Positions 15,380 to 21,998 of a stretch of DNA of 52,603 bases are shown in pieces (position 1 is the first letter of the stretch; each line of letters begins with the position of its first letter). The translations under genes and the position numbers were made by a program. The stretch comes from a virus: positions 1-52,603 of the IMG/VR virus record IMGVR_UViG_3300045855_000012; one strand, written 5' to 3'. Below the pieces are notes generated by a model that was given only the letters and a program-made list of their open reading frames with translations, was not told the DNA's origin and made no database searches.

Positions 15380-15886
15380 TTAAAACTCCAAGAAGTAAAG
15401 GTCAATTGTGTGGTTAAAGGTATAGTCATCTCGTGGGCCACCACGTTTATTCTTAAACGAGTGTACCTTTTGGATGTTAGGATGATTGCGTAATGCCTTG
15501 TCAAATCCAGCAGTTTCAACAGACAACAGCACATAGAATCCAGAAACTACGAATATATGCTGTGCTCCACCATCCTTATCACGCATTAGTGCTTGTTCTT
15601 TCCATTGTTTGCGAAAGAACTTAACAAAAGAGTCTACCTTTTTGGTATTATTCCAAAAGCCATACATACTTAATGCACCAATAGTAGATGCAGCACAGCA
15701 ATGCCCAATAGAAGATGTAACATGACACAAACGGTGCCCTGTTTCATCATACATATTGAAGCCGCGTGTATACCCATCTTCACCTTTACCAAAGGTAAAC
15801 ACAGGAGCTTTGCGTACACGTTTAACGGTAGTAGCAACAGGTACTGGTATGCCCGGAGGATTAAGAGGATCAAAGGTATTAAGCAT
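15380..15886 (-). CDS. Hypothetical protein, 168 aa
   Basis: The start is ATG at 15884-15886, overlapping the stop of the 74-aa gene upstream. Visible features are a basic N-terminus (TTVKRVRKAPVFTFG), a Cys/His/Ser patch (HVTSSIGHCCAASTIG) and a basic C-terminal stretch (SFKNKRGGPRD). The HCC patch after a beta segment could be catalytic or metal-binding, but no family is recognised. Confidence 0.7.
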   Translation of the reverse strand: MLNTFDPLNPPGIPVPVATTVKRVRKAPVFTFGKGEDGYTRGFNMYDETGHRLCHVTSSIGHCCAASTIGALSMYGFWNNTKKVDSFVKFFRKQWKEQALMRDKDGGAQHIFVVSGFYVLLSVETAGFDKALRNHPNIQKVHSFKNKRGGPRDDYTFNHTIDLYFLEF

Positions 15887-16103
15887 AGCAGTCCTCACCA
15901 GAACCGATGTTGCTGATAGACCCGATGTACTTGGGCAACGAAGCATCAAAGGCTTGACCAACCATGTGGCCCTGCTCATTGAGGATGTATCCACGTTTCT
16001 TGGCAGCACGAGCACGAGCTACATTAAACGATGGTGTCATAGCACCACTACGACGCGAGTATGTCTTACCATCCTCGGTATGGTCAACCATAGTGAAGTA
16101 CAT
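15879..16103 (-). CDS. Hypothetical protein, 74 aa
   Basis: A small protein starting MYFTMVDHTEDGKTY with a basic helix in the middle (NVARARAAKKRGYI). AAGGAG is well placed before the ATG. It overlaps the next gene by 8 bases. The function is unknown. Confidence 0.65.
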   Translation of the reverse strand: MYFTMVDHTEDGKTYSRRSGAMTPSFNVARARAAKKRGYILNEQGHMVGQAFDASLPKYIGSISNIGSGEDCYA

Positions 16104-16123
16104 TGCAATCTCCTTCTTACAGT

Positions 16124-16348
16124 TTAAGAATTCACAAGGAGATTGCGCTCCTTAGTTGCGGGTTTGTAAATGCTATTCAAAGTCTCGAACACACCAGTCA
16201 CTTCGTCATAAGACAAGACATTGCTGGTATGGCAGATACGACTGTTACTAACCAAATAACTGGTGTGATCTGTAGGATAGACACTAGCACTATGTCCCAC
16301 CTTGATGAAGTCCACAGTTGTGGGCGTGTAATGAACAGTTTGTTTCAT
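16124..16348 (-). CDS. Hypothetical protein, 74 aa
   Basis: A small soluble protein starting MKQTVHYTPTTVDFIK. A clear AGGAG precedes the ATG. It follows the tiny lipoprotein-like gene and precedes another 74-aa gene in the leftward operon. The function is unknown. Confidence 0.65.
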   Translation of the reverse strand: MKQTVHYTPTTVDFIKVGHSASVYPTDHTSYLVSNSRICHTSNVLSYDEVTGVFETLNSIYKPATKERNLLVNS

Positions 16349-16359
16349 GAAATACTCCT

Positions 16360-16473
16360 TTAGTTACAAGAAAAGATACTATCTAACATTTCGCAGGGAA
16401 CTGGGGGCAAAGCATTGATGTTGGCACAGCCGCTACTTAGCACGATAAGGACGACACACATTAGTTGAGCCAT
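16360..16473 (-). CDS. Tiny putative lipoprotein, 37 aa
   Basis: The sequence MAQLMCVVLIVLSSGCANIN has a hydrophobic core followed by LSSGC, a good lipobox with Cys16 as the acylation site, and a short Pro-rich tail. A strong GGAGG precedes the ATG. It overlaps the 3' end of the 49-aa gene in another frame. The shape resembles Rz1-type outer-membrane spanins, but no inner-membrane partner lies beside it and it is in the early block. A superinfection or envelope role is equally possible. Confidence 0.6.
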   Translation of the reverse strand: MAQLMCVVLIVLSSGCANINALPPVPCEMLDSIFSCN

Positions 16474-16582
16474 GAACTACCCTCCACTTGTAAGATACCA
16501 TCAAACCACGAGACAAGCGTGACTGTGGAAACCACGCATCACGCAAGTCCATGTCGAAAGCAACGTAGTTACCATGCTTCAT
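16433..16582 (-). CDS. Hypothetical protein, 49 aa
   Basis: A short basic protein (MKHGNYVAFDMDLRDAWF...) whose ATG overlaps the stop of the 48-aa gene (ATGA). Its 3' end overlaps the lipoprotein-like gene. No family is recognised. Confidence 0.55.
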   Translation of the reverse strand: MKHGNYVAFDMDLRDAWFPQSRLSRGLMVSYKWRVVHGSTNVCRPYRAK

Positions 16583-16725
16583 TTTGTTGCCTTACGCACA
16601 GTTACGTTATTCTTGTGCAATTCAGCACGACGAGCAGCAATAGCGTTCCACATAGACGCATGTTTGCTGGGTTTGTCTGCCCTATTGGTATGGGCAGGGA
16701 CATTTCTTACAGTGTTAGTAGCCAT
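16579..16725 (-). CDS. Hypothetical basic protein, 48 aa
   Basis: A small Lys/Arg/Asn-rich protein (MATNTVRNVPAHTNRADK...) with GGAG before the ATG and ATGA coupling to the next gene. It could bind nucleic acid, judged by charge only. The function is unknown. Confidence 0.55.
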   Translation of the reverse strand: MATNTVRNVPAHTNRADKPSKHASMWNAIAARRAELHKNNVTVRKATK

Positions 16726-16861
16726 GTTAGCTCCAGTTAAACCTAGTCAAAGCGACTAGCCAAAGCACACTCATAGAATGTGCAGTGGTTAGGTGCTGCT
16801 CAAAGATGTTGATAGACCTTCGATGCCGAAGGCGAGACCTTTTATGCTCAAGGCTATACCC

Positions 16862-16945
16862 TTACATGAAGATGTACAGTATCCAAGGGATAGCTAATAC
16901 AAACGCGATGATAAAACATTCAACTAACATAGTAAGAGATTTCAT
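16862..16945 (-). CDS. Tiny membrane peptide, 27 aa
   Basis: MKSLTMLVECFIIAFVLAIP and the following WILYIFM form a single hydrophobic helix with a short N-terminus. It is preceded by a good GGAG at proper spacing. Single-helix peptides of this size are common among early phage host-takeover genes. The function is unknown. The 136 bases between this gene and the 48-aa gene hold no confident gene. Confidence 0.55.
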   Translation of the reverse strand: MKSLTMLVECFIIAFVLAIPWILYIFM

Positions 16946-16969
16946 ATAAACTCCAAGGGGGATAATGTA

Positions 16970-16988
16970 TTTCTAATACTGTTAGAAA
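16970..16988. promoter_or_regulatory. Palindromic motif with TACTGTTAG core, copy 1
   Basis: TTTCTAA, TACTG, TTAGAAA: 7-base inverted arms around a 5-base centre. The same core recurs at 17067-17079 and 18019-18035, so the motif brackets the 282-aa gene. It is a likely operator or RNA processing signal. Confidence 0.5.
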
Positions 16989-17010
16989 ACGTATAGAAAA
17001 AAGAAGAACG

Positions 17011-17032
17011 AAAAAAGGCCCCCGAAGGGGCC
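17011..17032 (-). terminator. Rho-independent terminator after 282-aa gene
   Basis: On the minus strand GGCCCC, the tetraloop TTCG and GGGGCC form a six-pair GC stem (17017-17032), followed by six T (17011-17016). It would end transcripts of the gene at 17083-17931, so the operon below needs readthrough or its own promoter. Confidence 0.85.
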
Positions 17033-17048
17033 ACTTAATTAGATTAAA

Positions 17049-17079
17049 TGATTTAAATCAGATTTTCTAATACTGTTAG
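17049..17079. promoter_or_regulatory. 12-bp palindrome plus TACTGTTAG motif, copy 2
   Basis: TGATTTAAATCA (17049-17060) is a perfect palindrome. It is followed directly by CTAATACTGTTAG (17067-17079), the second copy of the motif seen at 16970-16988. Both lie between the stop of the 282-aa gene and its terminator. Confidence 0.5.
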
Positions 17080-17082
17080 TTT

Positions 17083-17931
17083 TTAGACAAGAGCAGTGTC
17101 ATTGTGTGTAAGGTTAGCATGGCGTGCATGTTTAGTTGACAAGTATGCCTTGTCTGTAATTGCTTGGGCCTGTTCAGCAATAGACGGAGCAGGAGCACGT
17201 ACCATAGCTGGCTTACTTGCTTCCGTTATCTCAACATTGCCGATAGCATCCGTCAATGCTTCAAGGGCTTGGGCATGTTGCAACTCATAAGTTGAAAGCA
17301 TAGATTTTAGTGCCGCTATTGCAGTTGCAAAATCACCCATTTTGTCAGCATCTGCCGTGGTCAATTCAGCCGCTATCTTGACAAGTTTACCTGCTATGCC
17401 TTCTTGTGTATGTGCTGGCTTCTCCACATTTTCAAGCAGCTTTTTGATAGCTGCAACAGTCAAGAGTTGACCATTCTCACACAATGGCAACTTGCCGCAG
17501 TATGCAAAATAACGGGTAACGAACGTCTTAGCTACAGCATAGCTTCCTGCTGCTTTCAAGTCTCCCGCCCACAGTTGCCACTGTTTTTCGATTGTCGCTG
17601 GCTTTGCGCCCTTGTCAGCATGGTATGCCGTAAACACTGGCTTGAAATACTCCACTTCTAGTTCACGAATAGCACTCTTAAGCTCATTTGGAATCGCTTC
17701 ATTTACTGGCGTAACACCTTTGTAACCATCTAGCCGTGGACTGCTAAGAATGTCATTCAGTGCGCTGACTGCGCCTTCTGAAGCTGACTTGTCAGCCTTG
17801 AAAGCCTTGTCAAGTGCACGCAATGCATCTACGGGTGACATAGATTCAAATGTGCTGACAGATTCAGCTTTACCCTTAGAATCTACAAATACAACTGCCG
17901 TAGCAGAAAACGAAATATCAAATTTAGACAT
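17083..17931 (-). CDS. Unknown early protein, 282 aa
   Basis: A soluble, mostly helical Ala/Lys-rich protein (MSKFDISFSATAVVFVDSKG...). It is the second gene from the leftward promoters, a place usually held by host-takeover genes. GGAG stands upstream of the ATG at 17929-17931; a longer frame to 17991 is not supported. I see no catalytic or DNA-binding motif. It has its own terminator and is bracketed by three copies of a palindromic motif, so it is probably regulated or expressed separately from the rest of the operon. Confidence 0.72.
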   Translation of the reverse strand: MSKFDISFSATAVVFVDSKGKAESVSTFESMSPVDALRALDKAFKADKSASEGAVSALNDILSSPRLDGYKGVTPVNEAIPNELKSAIRELEVEYFKPVFTAYHADKGAKPATIEKQWQLWAGDLKAAGSYAVAKTFVTRYFAYCGKLPLCENGQLLTVAAIKKLLENVEKPAHTQEGIAGKLVKIAAELTTADADKMGDFATAIAALKSMLSTYELQHAQALEALTDAIGNVEITEASKPAMVRAPAPSIAEQAQAITDKAYLSTKHARHANLTHNDTALV

Positions 17932-18018
17932 GATAAAAACTCCAATGAGTGTAGTCACATTGCACACTATGCACAAGCATACTAACCCCACAAGATCACT
18001 TAGCAGTGAGCTTGTAAA

Positions 18019-18035
18019 ATCTTATACTGTTAGAT
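18019..18035. promoter_or_regulatory. TACTGTTAG motif, copy 3
   Basis: ATCTTATACTGTTAGAT shares ATACTGTTAGA with copy 1 and ATACTGTTAG with copy 2. It lies in the leader of the 282-aa gene. A GCCC-TTGA-GGGC hairpin follows at 18040-18051. Confidence 0.45.
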
Positions 18036-18061
18036 TCTCGCCCTTGAGGGCTTCGGTTAGA

Positions 18062-18202
18062 TTAATTAATCTTCTGATAATCCACGGTGAACGGAACATC
18101 GTTAGCAAGCAAGGCAGTAATCCACTTTAGGGCATCCCCTTGTGTCGTGTACTTTTGCACACGAGTACGTCCGAAAAACTCACATGTGATAACGATGGTC
18201 AT
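18062..18202 (-). CDS. Small early protein, 46 aa
   Basis: The first gene of the leftward block: MTIVITCEFFGRTRVQKYTT and onward, ending DYQKIN. A GGGGGAAG ribosome site precedes the ATG. It looks like a compact beta/alpha protein. It lies about 67 bases downstream of the nearest sigma-54-like promoter. The function is unknown. Confidence 0.6.
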   Translation of the reverse strand: MTIVITCEFFGRTRVQKYTTQGDALKWITALLANDVPFTVDYQKIN

Positions 18203-18268
18203 ATCTTCCCCCTTAGTGGTCAACTCTAACTTTTAAACCTTGTGACGCGATGGTCACCCTAACTACTA

Positions 18269-18285
18269 TGCAAGCGCCGTGCCAA
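18269..18285 (-). promoter_or_regulatory. Sigma-54 (-24/-12) promoter-like sequence, leftward 1
   Basis: On the minus strand TTGGCACGGCGCTTGCA matches the RpoN consensus TGGCAC-N5-TTGCW fully, with GG and GC 12 bases apart. It would start a transcript a few dozen bases before the 46-aa gene. No good sigma-70 hexamers overlap it. Confidence 0.75.
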
Positions 18286-18332
18286 CTATCTCAAACTAAC
18301 CAAAAAGGCACCAACTCGCACATATAGACATA

Positions 18333-18349
18333 AGCAAACCCCATGCCAA
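18333..18349 (-). promoter_or_regulatory. Sigma-54 promoter-like sequence, leftward 2
   Basis: On the minus strand TTGGCATGGGGTTTGCT matches TGGCAY-N5-TTGCW with correct GG to GC spacing. It is tandem with leftward 1, 64 bases further upstream. Confidence 0.65.
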
Positions 18350-18427
18350 CTATGTGTTTTGTCCTATATGCGACGCTTTTACGTCGCTTTTACAGTGATT
18401 TACCCCTATTTCCCTACACTTGACAAC

Positions 18428-18444
18428 ATGGCATAGGACTTGCT
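18428..18444 (+). promoter_or_regulatory. Sigma-54 promoter-like sequence, rightward 1
   Basis: ATGGCATAGGACTTGCT has TGGCAT-N5-TTGCT with correct spacing. A TTGACA (18420-18425) lies just upstream but no good sigma-70 -10 follows, so the sigma-54 reading is preferred. Confidence 0.6.
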
Positions 18445-18447
18445 AAG

Positions 18448-18503
18448 TGTGACATAAATGTTAGAACTATGACATAAAAGGCACAATGTGACACATCTTG
18501 TCA
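18448..18503. promoter_or_regulatory. Phased TGACA repeats, candidate activator site
   Basis: TGTGACATAAA (18448-18458), TATGACATAAA (18468-18478) and TGTGACACATC (18487-18497) repeat at 20- and 19-base steps, about two helical turns. The last is part of the inverted repeat TGACA-N5-TGTCA (18489-18503). They lie about 100-155 bases upstream of leftward promoter 2, the usual distance of an enhancer for a sigma-54 activator. Confidence 0.5.
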
Positions 18504-18518
18504 GGCACAATACTTGCT
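18502..18518 (+). promoter_or_regulatory. Sigma-54 promoter-like sequence, rightward 2
   Basis: CAGGCACAATACTTGCT has GGCAC-N5-TTGCT with correct GG to GC spacing but A instead of T before GG. It directly adjoins the TGACA repeats. Confidence 0.55.
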
Positions 18519-18876
18519 AGTGTGTTTATATGCTGCGCTTAGGCTTGCATAAGCACTATGCTGCATGTAAGCATGATGTATGCACTTTAATGCACATGGG
18601 TTGGATACTCCATGGGGTATAGCTCGCTCAAATGGGGTGGGCCTGTCTACCTAGTCGCCTAACTCATTGATTTATTATAATAGGACACACATCAAATTAT
18701 AACCCTATTACACACACAGAGGGGGGTGGGGGGAAAACTTGGTGGAGCAGCATTTGACGTAATGCACTCTGTTACATTTTTTATGATTTTTTTATACTGG
18801 GGTGTTAGCCAATTGATTTAAAGGGTCTAGGAGCTCTTGAAAGAGGTTGTGGCTACATTGGTATACCCTACTGCGA

Positions 18877-18900
18877 TTAAACGCCGTACAGAGCGTTTAA
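18877..18900. repeat. Inverted repeat TTAAACGC / GCGTTTAA
   Basis: Perfect 8-base arms around an 8-base loop in the non-coding control region. There is no T-run, so it is not a simple terminator. It could be an operator or a structured RNA. Confidence 0.6.
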
Positions 18901-19015
18901 GAGCCTTCTAGGGCTATTGCTTAATGCGCTCGACCCTATGGGCCTCGCGTAACAGCTCACAACAAGGAGTGGGTAATACGCAGTGTAATACGCATACATA
19001 GAATACAACTTACTT

Positions 19016-19062
19016 ACAAGAATACCTTAGTATTCTTGTTATATACTTATATACTAGTATAT
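19016..19062. repeat. 10-bp inverted repeat and 14-bp palindrome
   Basis: ACAAGAATAC-CTTA-GTATTCTTGT (19016-19039) is a perfect hairpin with 10-base arms. Ten bases later ATATACTAGTATAT (19049-19062) is a perfect palindrome. Both lie about 100 bases upstream of the rightward sigma-70 promoter and could bind a repressor. Confidence 0.6.
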
Positions 19063-19159
19063 TACTTATATTAGGGTATCATACTTTTATAAAAAGTCAA
19101 GTGTTATTTTCACTTACGTTCAAATAACCATAATTGACTATCTTGTTTACTACTACTAC

Positions 19160-19189
19160 TTGACTTGTCAAGAGTATTAATGATATAAT
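19160..19189 (+). promoter_or_regulatory. Sigma-70 promoter for rightward block
   Basis: TTGACT (19160-19165), an 18-base spacer and TATAAT (19184-19189). It is the last promoter-like sequence before the first plus-strand gene at 19234. Confidence 0.72.
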
Positions 19190-19233
19190 ATAGGTACTCG
19201 CAAACAACTACGTTGTCTTGCTCGAATAAAACC

Positions 19234-19464
19234 ATGTTTAAGGAAACAATCTTGTCTAAACTCTTTGTCATTCTCGCAGTTACACTGCTCGGTCTAGGCT
19301 TCGCCATTGCTGGTGATTTGAAAGTGTTTTCTGGCACCTTCCAAGACGGTGCTGTGATGAAATGGGTATGCCCTCCGGGCGCTGCAGGTACAATTCCTTT
19401 CCAGTTTACAACACCTGAAGGTGGTCAATATTCTGCTCAAATATCTTGTGGTAACGGTGTCTAA
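19234..19464 (+). CDS. Small exported protein, 76 aa
   Basis: The N-terminus (MFKETILSKLFVILAVTLLG) followed by LGFAIAGDLK is a good Sec signal peptide, with cleavage likely after AIA. The mature part is about 50 aa with two Cys (WVCPPG and QISCGNG), which could form a disulphide in the periplasm. The ATG at 19234 follows the sigma-70 promoter; no strong ribosome site is seen. It is the first gene of the rightward block. The function is unknown. Confidence 0.65.
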   Translation: MFKETILSKLFVILAVTLLGLGFAIAGDLKVFSGTFQDGAVMKWVCPPGAAGTIPFQFTTPEGGQYSAQISCGNGV

Positions 19465-19499
19465 TTTTGCTACAAATTAAAACCAAGGGGCAAAATTAA

Positions 19500-20060
19500 G
19501 TGGCTTATAAACCTGTAACAAAAGATCGTTCTACCTTAGCTGAGACAAACTTGCGATGGTCGGAGAAGCAACGAATGGAAGCTGTGAACAGCTACCTCCT
19601 ACTCGGTAACCTCGCGCTCACAGCGCGTATACTGAACATCCCAGAGATTACTCTTCGTGTTTGGAAAGCTCAAACATGGTGGAAAGATGCTGTTCTGGAG
19701 ATTAAGAGTTCTGAGAAGGTTCAACTGTCCACTCGAATTCGTAAGCTTGTAGACGGAGCCTTGGCTGTAGTCGAAGATCGTTTGACCAACGGAGACTTTC
19801 AGTTTGACCAGAAAACTGGTGTAGTTGTACGCAAGCCGGTTAACATGAAAGATGCTCACAAGGTTGCCATTGACATGGCAGACAAGCATGAACAACTTGA
19901 ACGCTCTGAACGTCCTGAACAGACAGAGGAACATGTAGAGGATAAACTCCTGAAGCTTGCTGAGAAGTTTGCTGACATGGCTACAAAGAAGATTGAACAA
20001 AACAATAATGCATCCCGTACTGTTGACGTTGAGGATGTAGAAGATAACACAGCTCGGTAG
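19500..20060 (+). CDS. Terminase small subunit
   Basis: A 186-aa protein. The helix-turn-helix-like N-terminal region includes YLLLGNLALTARILNIPEIT followed by LRVWKAQTWW, and a coiled helical segment and acidic tail follow. This fits small terminases that recognise the packaging site. The start is GTG at 19500. Its place just before the HNH and large terminase genes supports the call. Its stop codon lies inside the tRNA gene at 20051-20125. Confidence 0.78.
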   Translation: MAYKPVTKDRSTLAETNLRWSEKQRMEAVNSYLLLGNLALTARILNIPEITLRVWKAQTWWKDAVLEIKSSEKVQLSTRIRKLVDGALAVVEDRLTNGDFQFDQKTGVVVRKPVNMKDAHKVAIDMADKHEQLERSERPEQTEEHVEDKLLKLAEKFADMATKKIEQNNNASRTVDVEDVEDNTAR

Positions 20061-20125
20061 TGTAATGGGCAGCACAGCAGCCTCCAAATCTGCTTGTAGA
20101 GGTTCGAGTCCTTTCCGGGTTGCCA
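20051..20125 (+). tRNA. tRNA-Trp (anticodon CCA)
   Basis: A cloverleaf can be drawn. The acceptor arm AGCTCGG pairs with CCGGGTT (two G-U pairs). The T arm is AGAGG-TTCGAGT-CCTTT. The anticodon loop CTCCAAA has CCA at 20084-20086, and the 3' CCA is encoded. The anticodon stem has four good pairs and a mismatch next to the loop, so the call is not perfect. The first ten bases encode the end of the small terminase, an unusual overlap. Confidence 0.78.
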
Positions 20126-20183
20126 GATAACATGGCTCACCTGATTTACTTCGGTAGACGGGTGGGTTCTTTAAGGAGTACTC

Positions 20184-20471
20184 ATGCCATATATGACTGA
20201 TGGTCACCGTGATTACAAAAAGGAATACAAGCTTTATGCTGGAAAGCCCGCAGCTATTCACGCCAGATCAGAACGGACTACTCTTCGTAGACAAGCTAAT
20301 GCCAAAGGCATCACACACAAGGGTGACGGAAAAGACCTTGATCACATCCATCCCCTGTCAAAAGGTGGATCGAATACTCTCGCTAATACGAGAGTCGTTT
20401 CCCAACATCAAAACCGAAGTTTTAGTCGCAATCACGACGGCTCTCTTAAGCGAAACGACGGTCATAAATAA
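20184..20471 (+). CDS. HNH endonuclease beside terminase
   Basis: A 95-aa protein with DLDHIHPLSKGGSNTLANTR and VVSQHQNRSF, the HNH core with His-His and Asn. GGAG precedes the ATG. Small HNH proteins next to terminase are known in many phages to take part in packaging-linked DNA cleavage, so this one is probably a packaging factor, unlike the homing-type genes on the other strand. Confidence 0.82.
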   Translation: MPYMTDGHRDYKKEYKLYAGKPAAIHARSERTTLRRQANAKGITHKGDGKDLDHIHPLSKGGSNTLANTRVVSQHQNRSFSRNHDGSLKRNDGHK

Positions 20472-20480
20472 GATTTAACA

Positions 20481-21998
20481 ATGGCTCTTTCAGCAGACGT
20501 CATAGCCGGTCTAGTCGGCTCAGTCCTTGGTAACCGTTTCGATGGACGAAGTGCAACTCCCCCCTTCCACAAGGAGTGCTGGGAGTTGTGTACTAGTCCT
20601 GATAAGTTCGTAGCTATTGCAGCCCCACGGGGCCATGCTAAGTCTACTGCAGTGACACTAGGTTACGGATTGTCTACACTGCTGTTTCGTGAACGTAAGT
20701 TCATGCTTCTTGTTTCGGATACTGAATCCCAAGCGTCCTTGTTCTTAGGTACGTTTAAACAAGAGTTACAAGATAACGATGAGTTAATTGATTTGTTCCG
20801 TATAAAGCGGAGCGAGAATGGTTTAGTCAAGTTTGTGAAAGACTCAGAAACTGACATTATAGTTGAGTGTGAGGACGGACATAAGTTTCGGATCATTGCC
20901 AAGGGAGCAGAACAGAAGCTCCGTGGATTAATCTGGAACGGGTCGCGTCCTGACATCATTATGTGCGATGACATGGAGAATGACGAGCTTGTGATGAACA
21001 AGGAACGTCGTGATAAGATGCGTAGATGGTTCAAGGGTGCTCTGCTACCCTGTCGATCTGACAATGGCATCATCCGTATTGTAGGCACCATCTTGCACAA
21101 CGACTCTTTGCTTGAATCATTCATGCCGAATGACTCTGACAAGATGACCCAACGGGTTGGTCTTAAAACTTTCACTACTCGCAAGTCGATGTGGAAAGCA
21201 GTTAAGTACCGAGCACACAATGAAGACTTCTCTGAGCTTCTCTGGCCTTCCAAGAAGAGTGCTGATGAGTTTAAGATGATGTATAACGAGGCTGTACGTG
21301 ATGGTACAACAGATATTTACTCACAAGAGTACTTGAATGTCCCTCTTGACGAGTCAGTTACCTTCTTCAAGAAGAGTGACTTCCTTGCAACTACGCAAGA
21401 AGATCGTCAAAACAAGATGCATCACTACATCACTGCTGACTTAGCCATTTCAGAATCAGAAAAAGCTGACTATTCGGTGTTCATTCTTGCTGGAGTGGAT
21501 GAAAACAAGATTATTCACATCAAAGACGTCATACGTGAGCGTCTAGATGGTCGTCAAATCGTTGACAATCTGCTGTTTATGAACCAAGTTTATGATCCTG
21601 AGGCCGTAGGCATCGAGGACATGCAGGTTTCTAAGTCAATTGGCCCCTTCCTACGGGAAGAGATGATTAAAAATAACAACTACCTTAGTCTTGTGCCCCT
21701 AAAGCATGGGGGTAAGGATAAAATTACACGTTCTCGCTCAATTCAGGCTCGTATGAGAGCCCACAGTGTTAAGTTTAACAAGGAAGCGGATTGGTATCCC
21801 ATCTTTGAGAACGAATGTTTAACCTTTCCTCGTGGTAAGCATGATGACCAAGTAGATGCATTTGCTTATCTAGGTCTGATGCTTGACAAACTCATAGAGG
21901 CCCCTACTAAAGAAGAAATAGAGGAAGACGAATATGATGCCGAACTCAGGAATGGCGAGTCAGCAAGCACCGGGCAGTCAGCAACAACAGGATACTAG
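20481..21998 (+). CDS. Terminase large subunit
   Basis: A 505-aa packaging motor. The ATPase domain has Walker A IAAPRGHAKSTAV near residue 48 and Walker B PDIIMCDDMEND near residue 158, with a coupling motif VGTILHNDS. The nuclease domain shows ITADLAISESEKADYSVF near residue 318 and DDQVDAFAYLG near residue 455, supplying the catalytic Asp residues. The 3' end overlaps the portal start by 65 bases. Confidence 0.92.
   Translation: MALSADVIAGLVGSVLGNRFDGRSATPPFHKECWELCTSPDKFVAIAAPRGHAKSTAVTLGYGLSTLLFRERKFMLLVSDTESQASLFLGTFKQELQDNDELIDLFRIKRSENGLVKFVKDSETDIIVECEDGHKFRIIAKGAEQKLRGLIWNGSRPDIIMCDDMENDELVMNKERRDKMRRWFKGALLPCRSDNGIIRIVGTILHNDSLLESFMPNDSDKMTQRVGLKTFTTRKSMWKAVKYRAHNEDFSELLWPSKKSADEFKMMYNEAVRDGTTDIYSQEYLNVPLDESVTFFKKSDFLATTQEDRQNKMHHYITADLAISESEKADYSVFILAGVDENKIIHIKDVIRERLDGRQIVDNLLFMNQVYDPEAVGIEDMQVSKSIGPFLREEMIKNNNYLSLVPLKHGGKDKITRSRSIQARMRAHSVKFNKEADWYPIFENECLTFPRGKHDDQVDAFAYLGLMLDKLIEAPTKEEIEEDEYDAELRNGESASTGQSATTGY

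Larger units (their letters stand above)
18203..19233. other. Non-coding control region between divergent gene blocks
   Basis: About 1 kb without a convincing gene. It holds four sigma-54-like promoter sequences, phased TGACA repeats, a cluster of TGCA-rich repeats (18540-18600), a G-rich tract (18720-18735), T-rich runs near 18775, several perfect inverted repeats and a sigma-70 promoter next to the rightward genes. The region could also contain the replication origin or packaging site, but no origin signature was identified. Confidence 0.75.

Noticed and set aside
16725-16862. A 20-codon frame beginning MSIKGLAFGIEGL
   Set aside because: It resembles part of the 43-aa protein at 47493-47624 but has no ribosome site and is too short to support alone.
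18420-18446. A sigma-70 promoter using TTGACA at 18420
   Set aside because: No acceptable -10 lies 16-18 bases downstream; the sigma-54 reading of the same place fits better.
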